Of a stretch of 64,000 nt of DNA, positions 31,377-40,197 are shown piece after piece. The stretch is taken from NCBI GenBank assembly GCA_947166565.1, contig CAMVEL010000001.1, positions 98,823-162,822 on the forward strand, written 5' to 3'. Made by a program: the position numbers and the translations under genes. This stretch comes from an uncultured Erysipelotrichaceae bacterium (GTDB lineage: Bacteria; Bacillota_I; Bacilli_A; RFN20; CAG-826). How positions within the stretch are numbered: position 1 is the first letter of the stretch; each line of letters begins with the position of its first letter. The notes below the pieces were generated by a model. The model was not told where the DNA came from. It searched no databases and saw only the letters and a list, made by a program, of their open reading frames with translations.

Positions 31377-34300
31377 TTTCACCTCACAGCAATTGGAAGC
31401 CATCCATTTCCAAGAGGGGCATTGCGTTGTTTCCGCTGGGGCTGGGAGTGGCAAGACAGCCGTTTTGACCGAAAGGGTCTATTGGCTTTTGGTTCCGCCT
31501 TTGGATGAGAGATTCGCCAAAGAATATAAAGAAAAGCATGGGGTTGATTGGAGCCCTGATGATGAAGAAACGCCTCCGGTATTCCAAAAAAACGTAGTCC
31601 CAAAGGCGACTCCGCGCGAGCTTGTGGTTTTGACTTTCACTAACGCCGCCGCATTTGAGATGAAGGAACGCGTTAGGGTAAAACTCGCTAATCATGAAGC
31701 CACCAAACATCTTTTGGCTTCTTTTGAAGAAAGTGACATCACCACATTCGATTCCTTTAACCTCCGACTTGTTAACCAAAACCATTTCGCTCTTGGACTA
31801 GATTCCGAGGTCGCCGTTTTGGACGAAGGCTTTGTCAAGGTCTATAAGCAAAGGCTGATTCGTGAGGTAACGGAACCTTATTTTGAAAGGGCGTTAATGG
31901 GCGAAGAACCATATTTTGCCAATTTCGTTGATAAAACATCGAAGAAAGACCTCAACAACCTATATTCTTTCGTTAGGCGCCTCTTAAGCGTTGCCGAACT
32001 TTCCGATGACCCAGTTGCTTTCCTTTCTGCTTATAAAGATAACTATGAAACCGACGAATGGCTCAATCATAGATTCAACGAATTTGAAGCTCATATCCGT
32101 AATCAATTACGCAAAGCCAGAAAATTCTTTGGAACTTACGAAAATGGAGTTTTATCAGATTTAGATTGCGCATTCGTTGATGCTTTGCTTGGTTGCGCCT
32201 CTTTTTCCGAGATGCATAACAAAATAACCGGTGGCCTTCAATTCCCCGATAAACCAGACGACCTTGGAAGCGATTCCGATGTTGCGATAAGGAATAATGT
32301 CAAAAATAAGATAATTCTCCCGATCATCAGTTATCTAAAGAAGGACAAAGAGACCTATATCCAAGAAGCAAAGGAAACCTATCCTTACCTTGATTTTGCC
32401 ATCAAGATGGCTTTAGATGTCGAAAAACGCCTCATGGATTTCATGAAATCTCACGCTTCATATTCTTTTCCGTTTATAGCTAGTTTAGCTTTAAAGGCAC
32501 TTAATATCGATTCGGTTCTGAAAAAGGTCAAAAACAGATATCGTTTCGTCATGGTTGATGAATATCAAGACACAAGCGATATCCAAGAAAGCCTCCTTAG
32601 AAAACTGGATAACGGCAACTTTTTCGCGGTTGGCGACATCAAACAATCCATATATAGGTTTAGGAACGCGAACCCCCGCATTTTCCTTAATAGGGTAAAC
32701 GAATGCAGAGAAGGCAAAGGAAAACTCATCACCCTTCCTGACAATTTCCGTTCCCGCAAGGAAGTAATCGATGATATCAACGATATCTTCCTGAAGATCA
32801 TGAAAAAAGACGCTGGAGGAGTTAATTATGAAGACAATCATGCCCTGGCCCCTTCAAATCGTAATTATGATTTGACCTCTTCACAGGAAGAATATGGTCT
32901 TTCCGTTATCGATTATGAACTAGACCCATCTGTTAAGGATCCTCAAAGCGTTGCAAGAGTTATTGCTAAAGACATTGCCGATAAGGTCGCCAAAGGCTTC
33001 CGAGTACATACCAAGGAAGGCGGGAGGCCTTGCCAATATGGGGACTTCGCCGTTTTGATTTCCCGCAAATCGGGTTTTTCCGAATATGTCCGCGCCTTTA
33101 AGGAAGCTGGTATCCCCCTCTCTCTAATGGACGCTTCAGACATTAGAAAAGATGATATCTACCTCCTAATAAAATCATTGATTTCCCTCGTCAATATGAT
33201 TGTGACCGAGGAAGTCGACTTAAACAAAACAAAGTATTTCATCGCTTCGATTGCAAGAAGTTTCCTCTTTGATTACGAGGACAAAGTCCTTTATGAAGCG
33301 ATTAAGAATAACACCTACGAGGATTTCCCCTTCTATAAGAAATTAATAGAAGACAAATACCTCCTTAAATCCAAAGGACCTCTAGGGGTCTTCGATTACC
33401 TTAGCGATTCCTTTAACTTCCTTGAAGGTCTAACAAGGCTTGGAGGCATCAAGGAAAACCTTTCCAAACTCCTTTCTATCCGCGATATGGCCAAAACCAT
33501 CGAAAACCTTGGCATGGGTCTATCGGATTATTTGGATTACCTCAGCGATTTCGATGAATTCGATTTCAAACTGGAGGTCTCTGTTGGAACGAGGGAGAAA
33601 TCCGCGGTCGCTTTGATGTCGATGCATAAATCCAAAGGCCTTCAGTTCAAGATTTGCTATTATCCCGAGCTTTACGCAAAACCCAATTCCGACAAAGACC
33701 CTGTCAAAGGCAACAAAGACCTAGGGATGGTGGCCCCATATTTTGATGGGGGCTCAAGAAAGAACACTTTCCTTTGCGAGCTTTATTCCGATAGGGACAA
33801 GGCCGAAGAAAGAAACGAGAAGATGAGGCTCTTCTATGTCGCTTTGACCCGCGCCGAAGAAAAAATGATTGTCCTTGTTCCTAAAGAAGATATCGATCCG
33901 AAAACCGGAGAACGGAAGGAAAGGAAACTTCCTCTTGATTCCTCTTTTGCTGACTTGATGCTTGATTTCTTCCTCCTTTCTGGGAAGACGTGCCCACATG
34001 TTGACGCTTCAGCGATAGATTCCGTTTCGGTTTCGTCTTCCTCGGAAGCGCCAACTGCAGAAGAAGAAATAGAATTCAAATCGGTTAGGGTCGCTTATCA
34101 AGAGAAGGAGTCGCATAGAGCCTCTAAGGAATTGAGCGAACCCCTTGACCCGGGAAAGCTGATTTTCGGTACACGCCTCCATCGTTTTATGGAATTCGCC
34201 TCATTTAAGGACAAGACTCTCCCCGAAGGGACTCCCGAAAAGGAGAGGAAGATTCTCCAGAAGGTTTTGGAACTGCCCTTATTCAAAGACGCGGATAAGG

Positions 34301-34542
34301 CAATAGAATTCCATGAATACGATTTCGATGATGAAGAATTTGGCAACGGCTCCATCGACTGCTTCCTTCTTTACGATGACCATATAGACCTCATCGATTT
34401 CAAGACGAGGTCGATAGACGAGAACGCCTATTCGAACCAGCTTTCCGTCTATGAAAAGGTCCTTTTGAAGGCTTTCCCCGATAAACGAATCGACAAATAC
34501 CTTCTTTCTCTCGCTTTATGCGAGGTAAAAAGAGTATCCTAA
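31363..34542 (+). CDS. addA: AddA helicase-nuclease subunit
   Basis: A 1059-residue UvrD-like superfamily 1 helicase with a C-terminal nuclease. Motifs in order: FTSQQLEAI (Q motif), VVSAGAGSGKTAVLTERV (Walker A, about residues 23-40), LTFTNAAAFEMKERV, FVMVDEYQDTSDIQ (Walker B), VGDIKQSIYRFRNANP, LMSMHKSKGLQFK, RLFYVALTRAEEKM. The nuclease has FGTRLHRFMEF and SIDCFLLYDDHIDLIDFKTRS. Translocates 3' to 5' on DNA and digests broken ends with AddB. Somewhat shorter than Bacillus AddA (about 1230). The ATG lies within the end of addB. The SNF2-AddB-AddA order suggests one repair operon. Confidence 0.93.
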   Translation: MSLNSFTSQQLEAIHFQEGHCVVSAGAGSGKTAVLTERVYWLLVPPLDERFAKEYKEKHGVDWSPDDEETPPVFQKNVVPKATPRELVVLTFTNAAAFEMKERVRVKLANHEATKHLLASFEESDITTFDSFNLRLVNQNHFALGLDSEVAVLDEGFVKVYKQRLIREVTEPYFERALMGEEPYFANFVDKTSKKDLNNLYSFVRRLLSVAELSDDPVAFLSAYKDNYETDEWLNHRFNEFEAHIRNQLRKARKFFGTYENGVLSDLDCAFVDALLGCASFSEMHNKITGGLQFPDKPDDLGSDSDVAIRNNVKNKIILPIISYLKKDKETYIQEAKETYPYLDFAIKMALDVEKRLMDFMKSHASYSFPFIASLALKALNIDSVLKKVKNRYRFVMVDEYQDTSDIQESLLRKLDNGNFFAVGDIKQSIYRFRNANPRIFLNRVNECREGKGKLITLPDNFRSRKEVIDDINDIFLKIMKKDAGGVNYEDNHALAPSNRNYDLTSSQEEYGLSVIDYELDPSVKDPQSVARVIAKDIADKVAKGFRVHTKEGGRPCQYGDFAVLISRKSGFSEYVRAFKEAGIPLSLMDASDIRKDDIYLLIKSLISLVNMIVTEEVDLNKTKYFIASIARSFLFDYEDKVLYEAIKNNTYEDFPFYKKLIEDKYLLKSKGPLGVFDYLSDSFNFLEGLTRLGGIKENLSKLLSIRDMAKTIENLGMGLSDYLDYLSDFDEFDFKLEVSVGTREKSAVALMSMHKSKGLQFKICYYPELYAKPNSDKDPVKGNKDLGMVAPYFDGGSRKNTFLCELYSDRDKAEERNEKMRLFYVALTRAEEKMIVLVPKEDIDPKTGERKERKLPLDSSFADLMLDFFLLSGKTCPHVDASAIDSVSVSSSSEAPTAEEEIEFKSVRVAYQEKESHRASKELSEPLDPGKLIFGTRLHRFMEFASFKDKTLPEGTPEKERKILQKVLELPLFKDADKAIEFHEYDFDDEEFGNGSIDCFLLYDDHIDLIDFKTRSIDENAYSNQLSVYEKVLLKAFPDKRIDKYLLSLALCEVKRVS

Positions 34543-34550
34543 TAAGGAAA

Positions 34551-35693
34551 ATGGAAGAAGAAAAGAAAAACACCCCTGTCGAAAACGGGGCTGAGAAAGC
34601 CCGTTTCCACGAACTCCTCAAGGCCATGAAGGTCCCTGAGTCCTTTGATTATGACTTCCTTTTCGAGACATACGAGACGATGATCGAAGGGGCTAACGAT
34701 ATCCAAACCGAGAACCCGATCATCCGCAATATGTCGCTTAATCCATTGGAATTGACCCTTTATATGGTTAACGAGCATGGTTTTTATCTAGCTTCCCATA
34801 AGGACAAGATGGAATCGAAATCCTTTAAGGACGACGAGGATTATATGGCTTATCTTGCTTCGGTCACCCTCGATAAATTCTTCACGAACGAACGCCTCGC
34901 TTACAAGATGGGGACCCTTACCTCCAGATTCTCCCCGAGCATGTCGACCCTTGACCTCTATTTGAATTTCATCCTCGGGATGCTTTCCCGTTATAAGCAA
35001 AACGAGCCTTCGAAAACCCTCGTTGTCGATATACTCAACAAAGGTTTCCAAATCGGAAAATGCGTTTCCTCCCTTCTTGAAGGCGGTTTTGAGACTGAGG
35101 CCTTTTCCTCTTGGAGGACCCTTCATGAGAATGAATGCATCCTCTCAATAATCGTAAAATACGGGACCCCCGTTATCGAAAAGTACCTCCGTCACATGGT
35201 TTACGGGACGGCTTTCCGCGGGGGAATCGCAAGCAAAGAGGAAACCGACGCGATCTTCGTCGAAATCAAAGAGAACATGCATGCGGTTGGCTTAAAGAGC
35301 AAAGACATGAAACGCTATATCGAATATGGCTGGATGCTAGGCGTGCCCAATGTCATGGAGATAGAGGGCTTCAAATTCAATTTCCGCGATGGCGTCCAAC
35401 GCGTCGCCGGGCTTTCCGCCTATTCGAAAGTCTACGAGATGAGTAGTGAAGTCGCCCATAGTTCCCCATTATTGATTTATTCCCGTAAACACTATTTCTT
35501 CTCGATGGCCCTGCTTAACCTTTACGAATCATTCTTTAGGTTAGAGAAAATATTCACGACCCTTTATATGTCCAGCGTCTCGGAAGAAGAGAGGAAACGT
35601 TACATCAACATGCGTAACCTCTATTACGGAGAGCTTCTCGGATGCTACGAGGTTGAGAAACGCCGCTTCGCTTCCTTAAGCAAACGAAAATAA
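34551..35693 (+). CDS. DUF5677-like protein of unknown function
   Basis: A 380-residue, mainly helical soluble protein. ASSWRTLHENECILSIIVK in mid-protein (SSWRTLHENEC) is the block shared by DUF5677-type proteins, and LSAYSKVYEMSSEVAHSSP and RKHYFFSMALLNLYE resemble their C-terminal helices. The biochemical role is unknown; relatives turn up in defence and stress contexts. It follows addA, overlapping only if the earlier track start is used; the ATG at 34551 has AAGGA close upstream. Last gene of the SWIM-SNF2-AddBA operon, ending at a bidirectional terminator. Confidence 0.65.
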   Translation: MEEEKKNTPVENGAEKARFHELLKAMKVPESFDYDFLFETYETMIEGANDIQTENPIIRNMSLNPLELTLYMVNEHGFYLASHKDKMESKSFKDDEDYMAYLASVTLDKFFTNERLAYKMGTLTSRFSPSMSTLDLYLNFILGMLSRYKQNEPSKTLVVDILNKGFQIGKCVSSLLEGGFETEAFSSWRTLHENECILSIIVKYGTPVIEKYLRHMVYGTAFRGGIASKEETDAIFVEIKENMHAVGLKSKDMKRYIEYGWMLGVPNVMEIEGFKFNFRDGVQRVAGLSAYSKVYEMSSEVAHSSPLLIYSRKHYFFSMALLNLYESFFRLEKIFTTLYMSSVSEEERKRYINMRNLYYGELLGCYEVEKRRFASLSKRK

Positions 35694-35718
35694 GCGACCC
35701 ATTACCATAATTTCCAAG

Positions 35719-35757
35719 AAAAAAACCTGCATCCCCATGGCGGAAGCAGGTCTTTTT
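35719..35757. terminator. Bidirectional terminator between convergent genes
   Basis: ACCTGC / GCAGGT stem with a partly paired 15-base interior, AAAAAA before and TTTTT after, so it can end both the plus-strand repair operon and the minus-strand nucleoside kinase. Confidence 0.7.
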
Positions 35758-35769
35758 GTCTATCGCCGA

Positions 35770-37422
35770 TCAGACGTCCGCGTAACATGAGCCACCGATG
35801 AATTCCCTCATTAGGGAGTTCGATGGAACCCATTTTTCGTCAATCGGCGTGAAGAACTTAAGCATTGAGAGGAGTCGCGCGGCCGCTGGGTAATAAGGCG
35901 AATCCATGTCGATGGCCTTCAACAAGGGCATCGCGTATTTGCGAAGGACAGGGAGCTCATAGGAGAGCATGGAATTGAAGACGTAATCACTGCCTTCCTG
36001 ATTATCGTAGATCCAGCGGAATTCACCAGCCCTGACGCTTGGCCACATGCCAAGGGTCTCCTCAGCGGAAGAACCACGGAACTGGTTATCCCTGACGATG
36101 CGGCGGATAAGACGCAAGTCGGTGAGGGATAAGGGGTTATGGTTATCGAGGTTGATTTGGGCCTGCGGGGAGATGAAGATCTTGAATTTCTTGTTCTTTG
36201 GGATATCGCTAGTCATCCTCTCGTTAAGCGCGTGGATGCCTTCGATGATGATCGGCTCGTTCTTCCCTAAGCGAAGCGTCCTTCCAGGAACCTGTTTCCC
36301 AAGCTGGAAATCGTATTTTGGAAGTTGGACTTCCTCACCGTTGATGAGGTCAACCATGTTCTGGTTGAACAAGGCGATATCAAGGGCCTCAATCGATTCG
36401 TAATCGGGTTTGCCTTCATCGTTAAGGGGGTATTGGTCCTTTGGAAGGTAATAGTCATCTAGCGAGATACGGACCGGATGGATGCCCCTGCTAAGGAGTT
36501 CGATGCGGAGACGGTTCGCGAATGTCGTCTTGCCGGAAGAGGAAGGACCGGCCACGCAGATTAGGGCGATATCGTCGATATCGTCTTCGATGAGTTGGCC
36601 CAGTTCGCAAAGTTGACGGTTATGACGGGCTTCGCAGATGTTGATGAATTCGATGTCCCCACGGGTCTCGATGGTTTCGTTGATTCGGGCGACTTGGTCG
36701 CTTCCGATGATTTTGGCCCAGTCATGGCTTTCCTTTAAGGTCCTACCGAATGTTGGGGCATCCTTGAATTCTGGGATTTGCCCTTTGTTTTCGGCACGTG
36801 GATATTGGAGAAGAAGCCCTGGAGCATAAAGACGGAGCTTATAGGAAGTGATGTAACCGGTGGATGGAACCATATGGTGATACATATAGTTTAGATAACC
36901 ATCGCATTCATAAAGGTGGACGGTTTTCTCGGGACGGTATTTAAGAAGGGAGATCTTATCCTCGAATCCTCTTTCCCTGAAGATTTCCGCGGCCTCCTCA
37001 TTAGGAACGACCTTGCGGATAAGACGGTAATCGGCCTTGATGATTTCCTCGATTTCGTGGTTGATGCGGATGAGCATGTTCGTGTTGGCGGAAACCTCGG
37101 GGTTGAGGATATGAATGGACACGCAACGCGAAACGTTATACGCGAAACGGATTTTGAGGTTTGGATAAACCCTATCAAAAGCCATCGCGACGATATAGCG
37201 TAAGCAGGCTTCGTATAATTTCATGGCTTCTGGGTCGGAGACGGTGAGGAATTCGACCTCGCTATCGCCGCGAAGCTCATAGGTAAGTTCCCTTGTGCGG
37301 TTGTTGACCCTAGCCGCGATGATCTTTCTTTCGGGATCCCTATCGCCAATAAGATCGAGGAGGGTGGTATTGCTTTCAAGGAAGAGTTCGCCATGTCCCT
37401 TGATATTGACTCTATAACTCAT
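35770..37422 (-). CDS. Nucleoside (uridine-type) kinase with N-terminal TGS/ThrRS-like region
   Basis: A 550-residue protein. The N-terminus (YRVNIKGHGELFLESNTTLL) resembles a TGS domain and the following region the second additional domain of threonyl-tRNA synthetase (around residues 60-250). The kinase starts near residue 285: ICVAGPSSSGKTTFANRL (Walker A), ISLDDYYLPKDQYP, ALDIALFNQNMVDLI, IIIEGIHALNERM, a uridine kinase/phosphoribulokinase fold. This domain order is known in Bacillota and Thermotogae; physiological substrate is a nucleoside but not settled here. The start at 37422 begins the conserved region. Its promoter contains a perfect cre site between -35 and -10. Confidence 0.88.
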   Translation of the reverse strand: MSYRVNIKGHGELFLESNTTLLDLIGDRDPERKIIAARVNNRTRELTYELRGDSEVEFLTVSDPEAMKLYEACLRYIVAMAFDRVYPNLKIRFAYNVSRCVSIHILNPEVSANTNMLIRINHEIEEIIKADYRLIRKVVPNEEAAEIFRERGFEDKISLLKYRPEKTVHLYECDGYLNYMYHHMVPSTGYITSYKLRLYAPGLLLQYPRAENKGQIPEFKDAPTFGRTLKESHDWAKIIGSDQVARINETIETRGDIEFINICEARHNRQLCELGQLIEDDIDDIALICVAGPSSSGKTTFANRLRIELLSRGIHPVRISLDDYYLPKDQYPLNDEGKPDYESIEALDIALFNQNMVDLINGEEVQLPKYDFQLGKQVPGRTLRLGKNEPIIIEGIHALNERMTSDIPKNKKFKIFISPQAQINLDNHNPLSLTDLRLIRRIVRDNQFRGSSAEETLGMWPSVRAGEFRWIYDNQEGSDYVFNSMLSYELPVLRKYAMPLLKAIDMDSPYYPAAARLLSMLKFFTPIDEKWVPSNSLMREFIGGSCYADV

Positions 37423-37459
37423 TTTTCTTTTACTACCTCCATTTCGTTCGTAGCGGCAT

Positions 37460-37488
37460 AGTTTAATTTGTAACCGCTTACAAATCAA
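37460..37488 (-). promoter_or_regulatory. Nucleoside kinase promoter with a perfect cre site in its spacer
   Basis: Minus strand TTGATT (37483-37488), 17 bases, TAAACT (37460-37465). TGTAACCGCTTACA (37469-37482) fits the CcpA cre consensus TGWAANCGNTNWCA at every position and fills the spacer, so a CcpA-like regulator bound here would repress. It may also act on pfp, whose start lies about 130 bases away. Confidence 0.7.
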
Positions 37489-37572
37489 GAGGCTAATAAA
37501 CGAGTTTCTCCGATGAAAGGAGAAGTGCGTTTGATAATGGTATGCTTTTTTACCACAAGTGTATGAAAAATC

Positions 37573-37603
37573 TTTACAAGATTTGCCTCCGTTGCTCTAT
37601 AAT
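37573..37603 (+). promoter_or_regulatory. Promoter of the PPi-phosphofructokinase gene
   Basis: TTTACA/TTACAA near 37573-37579 and a consensus TATAAT at 37598-37603, with 18-19 bases between. Expected start near 37610, 33 bases before the ATG. Confidence 0.7.
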
Positions 37604-37642
37604 GCTACACGTCAGAAATCGGGCGAAAGGAGTTTTTTATTT

Positions 37643-38848
37643 ATGAAAGGAAACCTAGTCTATGTACAAAGCGGAGGCCCGACCTCCGTTATCAATTCCT
37701 CCCTTTACGGAGCCATTTTAGAAGCCAAGAAACATCCGGAGATCGAACATGTGTTCGGATCCCTTAATGGAGTCGAGGGCTTAATCGAGGACAACCTCAT
37801 CGATATGTATGCCGAGGACGAAACCGAGCTTTCTTACCTTAAGCAAACCCCAGGGACCATCCTTGGGTCTGCTAGGCGCAAACTTCCGGAGGATTTGGAC
37901 GATCCGGTCTATGACAAGATCTTCGCGACCCTCCATAAGCACAACATCAAAGCCGTTCTCTTCAATGGTGGGAACGACTCCATGGATACCACTAACAAGA
38001 TTTCCCGCGTCGCGGCAAAACGCGGCGAGGATGTCCTCACCATTGGTATCCCCAAGACCATCGATAACGACCTTGCCAATACCGACCACTCCGTTGGTTT
38101 CCCCTCCGCGGCCCGTATGGTCATGAACCAAACCCTCGCCCTCTCGATTGATTCCTGTTGCTTCAAGAAAGGCAAGGTCTACCTCGTCGAAATCATGGGA
38201 CGCGATGCCGGATGGCTCACCGCCGCCGCAGGATTAGTCCCCGCCCCATATACCCCGGATGCCTTCATTCTCCCAGAGATGAAGCAGGATGTCCCAACCC
38301 TACTTGAAATTATCCGTAAGGCCTATGAAGAAAAAGGACACGCGGTCATCGCCATGAGCGAAGGCGTCCAATTCGATGTTGGCGTCGACGTTGAAGTCGA
38401 TTCCTTCGGCCATATCTGCCTCGATGGTGCGGCCCATGGTCTCGCCAAACTCATCAAGAAGGAACTTCGCCTCCCCGTCCGCGAAGTCATTTATAGCACC
38501 CTGGCTAGGGCTAACCCCGTCTACATCTCCAAAGTCGACTCCGAAGAGGCGATAGGCGTTGGAGGATTCGGCGTCAAGGCCGTCACCGAAGGCAAAACCG
38601 GTTATATGGTCGCCATCAAACGCGATTCCACCGTTCCTTATGCCTCCCATTTCGAGCTCCATCCAGTCTCCGAAATCGCTAATGCGGTCTCCCTTATCCC
38701 ACAGGATTGGTTAGAGGGATACACCAAAATCTCTGAGCCTCTAAAGGCTTATATCCTCTCCCTCATCAACGCCGGCATCGAAATTAAATACGACGAAAAC
38801 GGCTTGACCCATTACACCAAACTTCGCAAAGTCAAAGTCGTTGACTAA
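37643..38848 (+). CDS. pfp: Pyrophosphate-dependent 6-phosphofructokinase
   Basis: A 401-residue PfkA-family enzyme converting fructose 6-phosphate to fructose 1,6-bisphosphate. Two residues point to PPi rather than ATP: NGGNDSMDT near residue 107 has Asp where ATP enzymes have Gly, and GIPKTIDNDL near 135 has Lys where they have Gly. GGPTSVINSS near the N-terminus and VEIMGRDAGWLTAA (substrate binding) are also in place. Reversible and saves one ATP per hexose. ATG at 37643 with AAAGGAG 10 bases upstream, rejecting 28 track residues. Monocistronic; overlaps the convergent Pr6Pr-like gene by 4 bases. Confidence 0.93.
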   Translation: MKGNLVYVQSGGPTSVINSSLYGAILEAKKHPEIEHVFGSLNGVEGLIEDNLIDMYAEDETELSYLKQTPGTILGSARRKLPEDLDDPVYDKIFATLHKHNIKAVLFNGGNDSMDTTNKISRVAAKRGEDVLTIGIPKTIDNDLANTDHSVGFPSAARMVMNQTLALSIDSCCFKKGKVYLVEIMGRDAGWLTAAAGLVPAPYTPDAFILPEMKQDVPTLLEIIRKAYEEKGHAVIAMSEGVQFDVGVDVEVDSFGHICLDGAAHGLAKLIKKELRLPVREVIYSTLARANPVYISKVDSEEAIGVGGFGVKAVTEGKTGYMVAIKRDSTVPYASHFELHPVSEIANAVSLIPQDWLEGYTKISEPLKAYILSLINAGIEIKYDENGLTHYTKLRKVKVVD

Positions 38849-39564
38849 GCTTCCCTAGGCTTCGCGATCTTCCTATAAAAGAATAATAATAGGAAGGACA
38901 GCAAAGCCATTAAGCCAGCCATAACGATAACTGCAATAACACCTAACCAAAGTCCCCCTTGCATGAAGCCATACCAGTCATAGGCAAAGGGGACTTTTCC
39001 ATTCGCGTCCATATGGCTTATGGCCGTACTTGCATAGAAGATTTCATAGGCAATCGCGGGGATTAACGCTACAAGGATAAGTTTGTAATCGAGCCTCTTG
39101 TCCGCGTTAAGCAAAAAAACCGCGATTGAGGCAACCGGGGTAAGGAGATGGAAGAAGAGGTTATGGTTACGGTATAGATTGAAGAAACTATCGATATTCC
39201 CCTCTTTTATGGCAACGCCTGGGCCTAAGATTAGGAGGATGGTCACCATCGTCAAGGCCAAACAAGAGGCTCCGACGAATTCGGTTATGTCCAACCATTT
39301 CGGTCTTTTCTCAATTTTCTTAAGAAGACGCAACAGATCGTAGACGATGCAAATGATGGAAATGAAACCGATTAGGATATTGCTTTCGACGGTGAAATAC
39401 CGAAGGGCCGTATAATCGGAAGCGGCCGCGGTAGGTTTGAAAAAGCGAAGACCCGCAAACCTCATGATGACCGCTAAGATGGTCATTAGAAGGACAAGAA
39501 TATGCAAAACAAGGGACGCGATATCCTTCCTTTTTTGTCTTTTTTCATCCGTTAATTGATGCAT
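38845..39564 (-). CDS. Pr6Pr-like multipass membrane protein
   Basis: A 239-residue protein with about six membrane segments. The motif YTALRYFTVESNILIGFISI near residue 50 is the family's FTxQSN block, and FFHLLTPVASIAVFLL with MDANGKVPFAYDWYGFMQGG follow the usual pattern of Pr6Pr (FAR-17a/AIG1-like) proteins. Function in bacteria is unknown; relatives in eukaryotes are hydrolases of fatty acid esters with Thr and His catalytic residues. It points away from the ATP synthase operon and converges on pfp. Confidence 0.8.
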   Translation of the reverse strand: MHQLTDEKRQKRKDIASLVLHILVLLMTILAVIMRFAGLRFFKPTAAASDYTALRYFTVESNILIGFISIICIVYDLLRLLKKIEKRPKWLDITEFVGASCLALTMVTILLILGPGVAIKEGNIDSFFNLYRNHNLFFHLLTPVASIAVFLLNADKRLDYKLILVALIPAIAYEIFYASTAISHMDANGKVPFAYDWYGFMQGGLWLGVIAVIVMAGLMALLSFLLLFFYRKIAKPREA

Positions 39565-39642
39565 GTCCCCATTATATTAGCATTTCGAATCGATTTATCC
39601 CTATCGTTTTCTCTTATAAACAATCGTTGATGAAAGTGGTTT

Positions 39643-39679
39643 CCTCTCCCTTCCTAAAGGGAAGAGGAACGATTATAAT
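39643..39679 (+). promoter_or_regulatory. ATP synthase operon promoter with inverted repeat
   Basis: TATAAT (39674-39679) with a weak TTCCTA -35 17 bases upstream. CCTCTCCCTT / AAGGGAAGAGG (39643-39667, one bulged base, 4-base loop) covers the -35, so it may be an operator or an upstream hairpin. Confidence 0.55.
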
Positions 39680-39702
39680 TCTGCAAGACAAAAGGAAAAA
39701 CG

Positions 39703-40197
39703 ATGAAACTTGCCGAACGTTATGTGAAATGGGAAGAGGAAAAGAGATTACTCTTTTGGCTCATCGTCGTCGATGTCTTCGGACTTGCGGTTTTCGTGCC
39801 GTTTTTCCTCCTTTCGAACCCCGGTTTGTTCTTTGGCTGGTTACTTGGCAGCGCCGTCGAGATCATCTGCTATTTGACGATGGTCTATGGTTCTTCCTTG
39901 GTTTTGGATTATTCCTCCAAGCGCGGCGGAAGGGAAAGAGGAATAGCGGTCACTTTGGCTTTTGCGGCCTTACGCTTCCTCCTTGCCGTTGGTTCCCTCG
40001 TCCTCGCCGCTTTCCTCACCTTCAAAACGGAAGGTAAGGCCATCAATTTCTTCACCACCGCGGGAGCCTACCTCCCATTAGTCATCGTTTCGATCGTCTT
40101 CACCCTTATCCATAACCGCGAAAAGAAGAAGGGCAATAAGGATGTGAAGAAAGAAGAGAAGCCTTTGGAAAAGGGTGAGGAGGCTATCGATGAATAA
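39703..40197 (+). CDS. atpI: AtpI-like membrane protein, first gene of the ATP synthase operon
   Basis: A 164-residue protein with four membrane segments (LFWLIVVDVFGLAVFVPFFL, LLGSAVEIICYLTMVYG, AVTLAFAALRFLLAVGSLVL, AYLPLVIVSIVFTLI) and a charged tail. Sequence similarity to AtpI is weak; the call comes from position and topology. AtpI assists c-ring assembly, in Na+ enzymes notably. AAAGGA lies about 7 bases before the ATG. Overlaps atpB by 8 bases. Confidence 0.65.
   Translation: MKLAERYVKWEEEKRLLFWLIVVDVFGLAVFVPFFLLSNPGLFFGWLLGSAVEIICYLTMVYGSSLVLDYSSKRGGRERGIAVTLAFAALRFLLAVGSLVLAAFLTFKTEGKAINFFTTAGAYLPLVIVSIVFTLIHNREKKKGNKDVKKEEKPLEKGEEAIDE

Noticed and set aside
35135-35446. 103-residue Arg-rich ORF inside the DUF5677-like gene
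   Set aside because: Out-of-frame shadow, with no start signal and biased composition.
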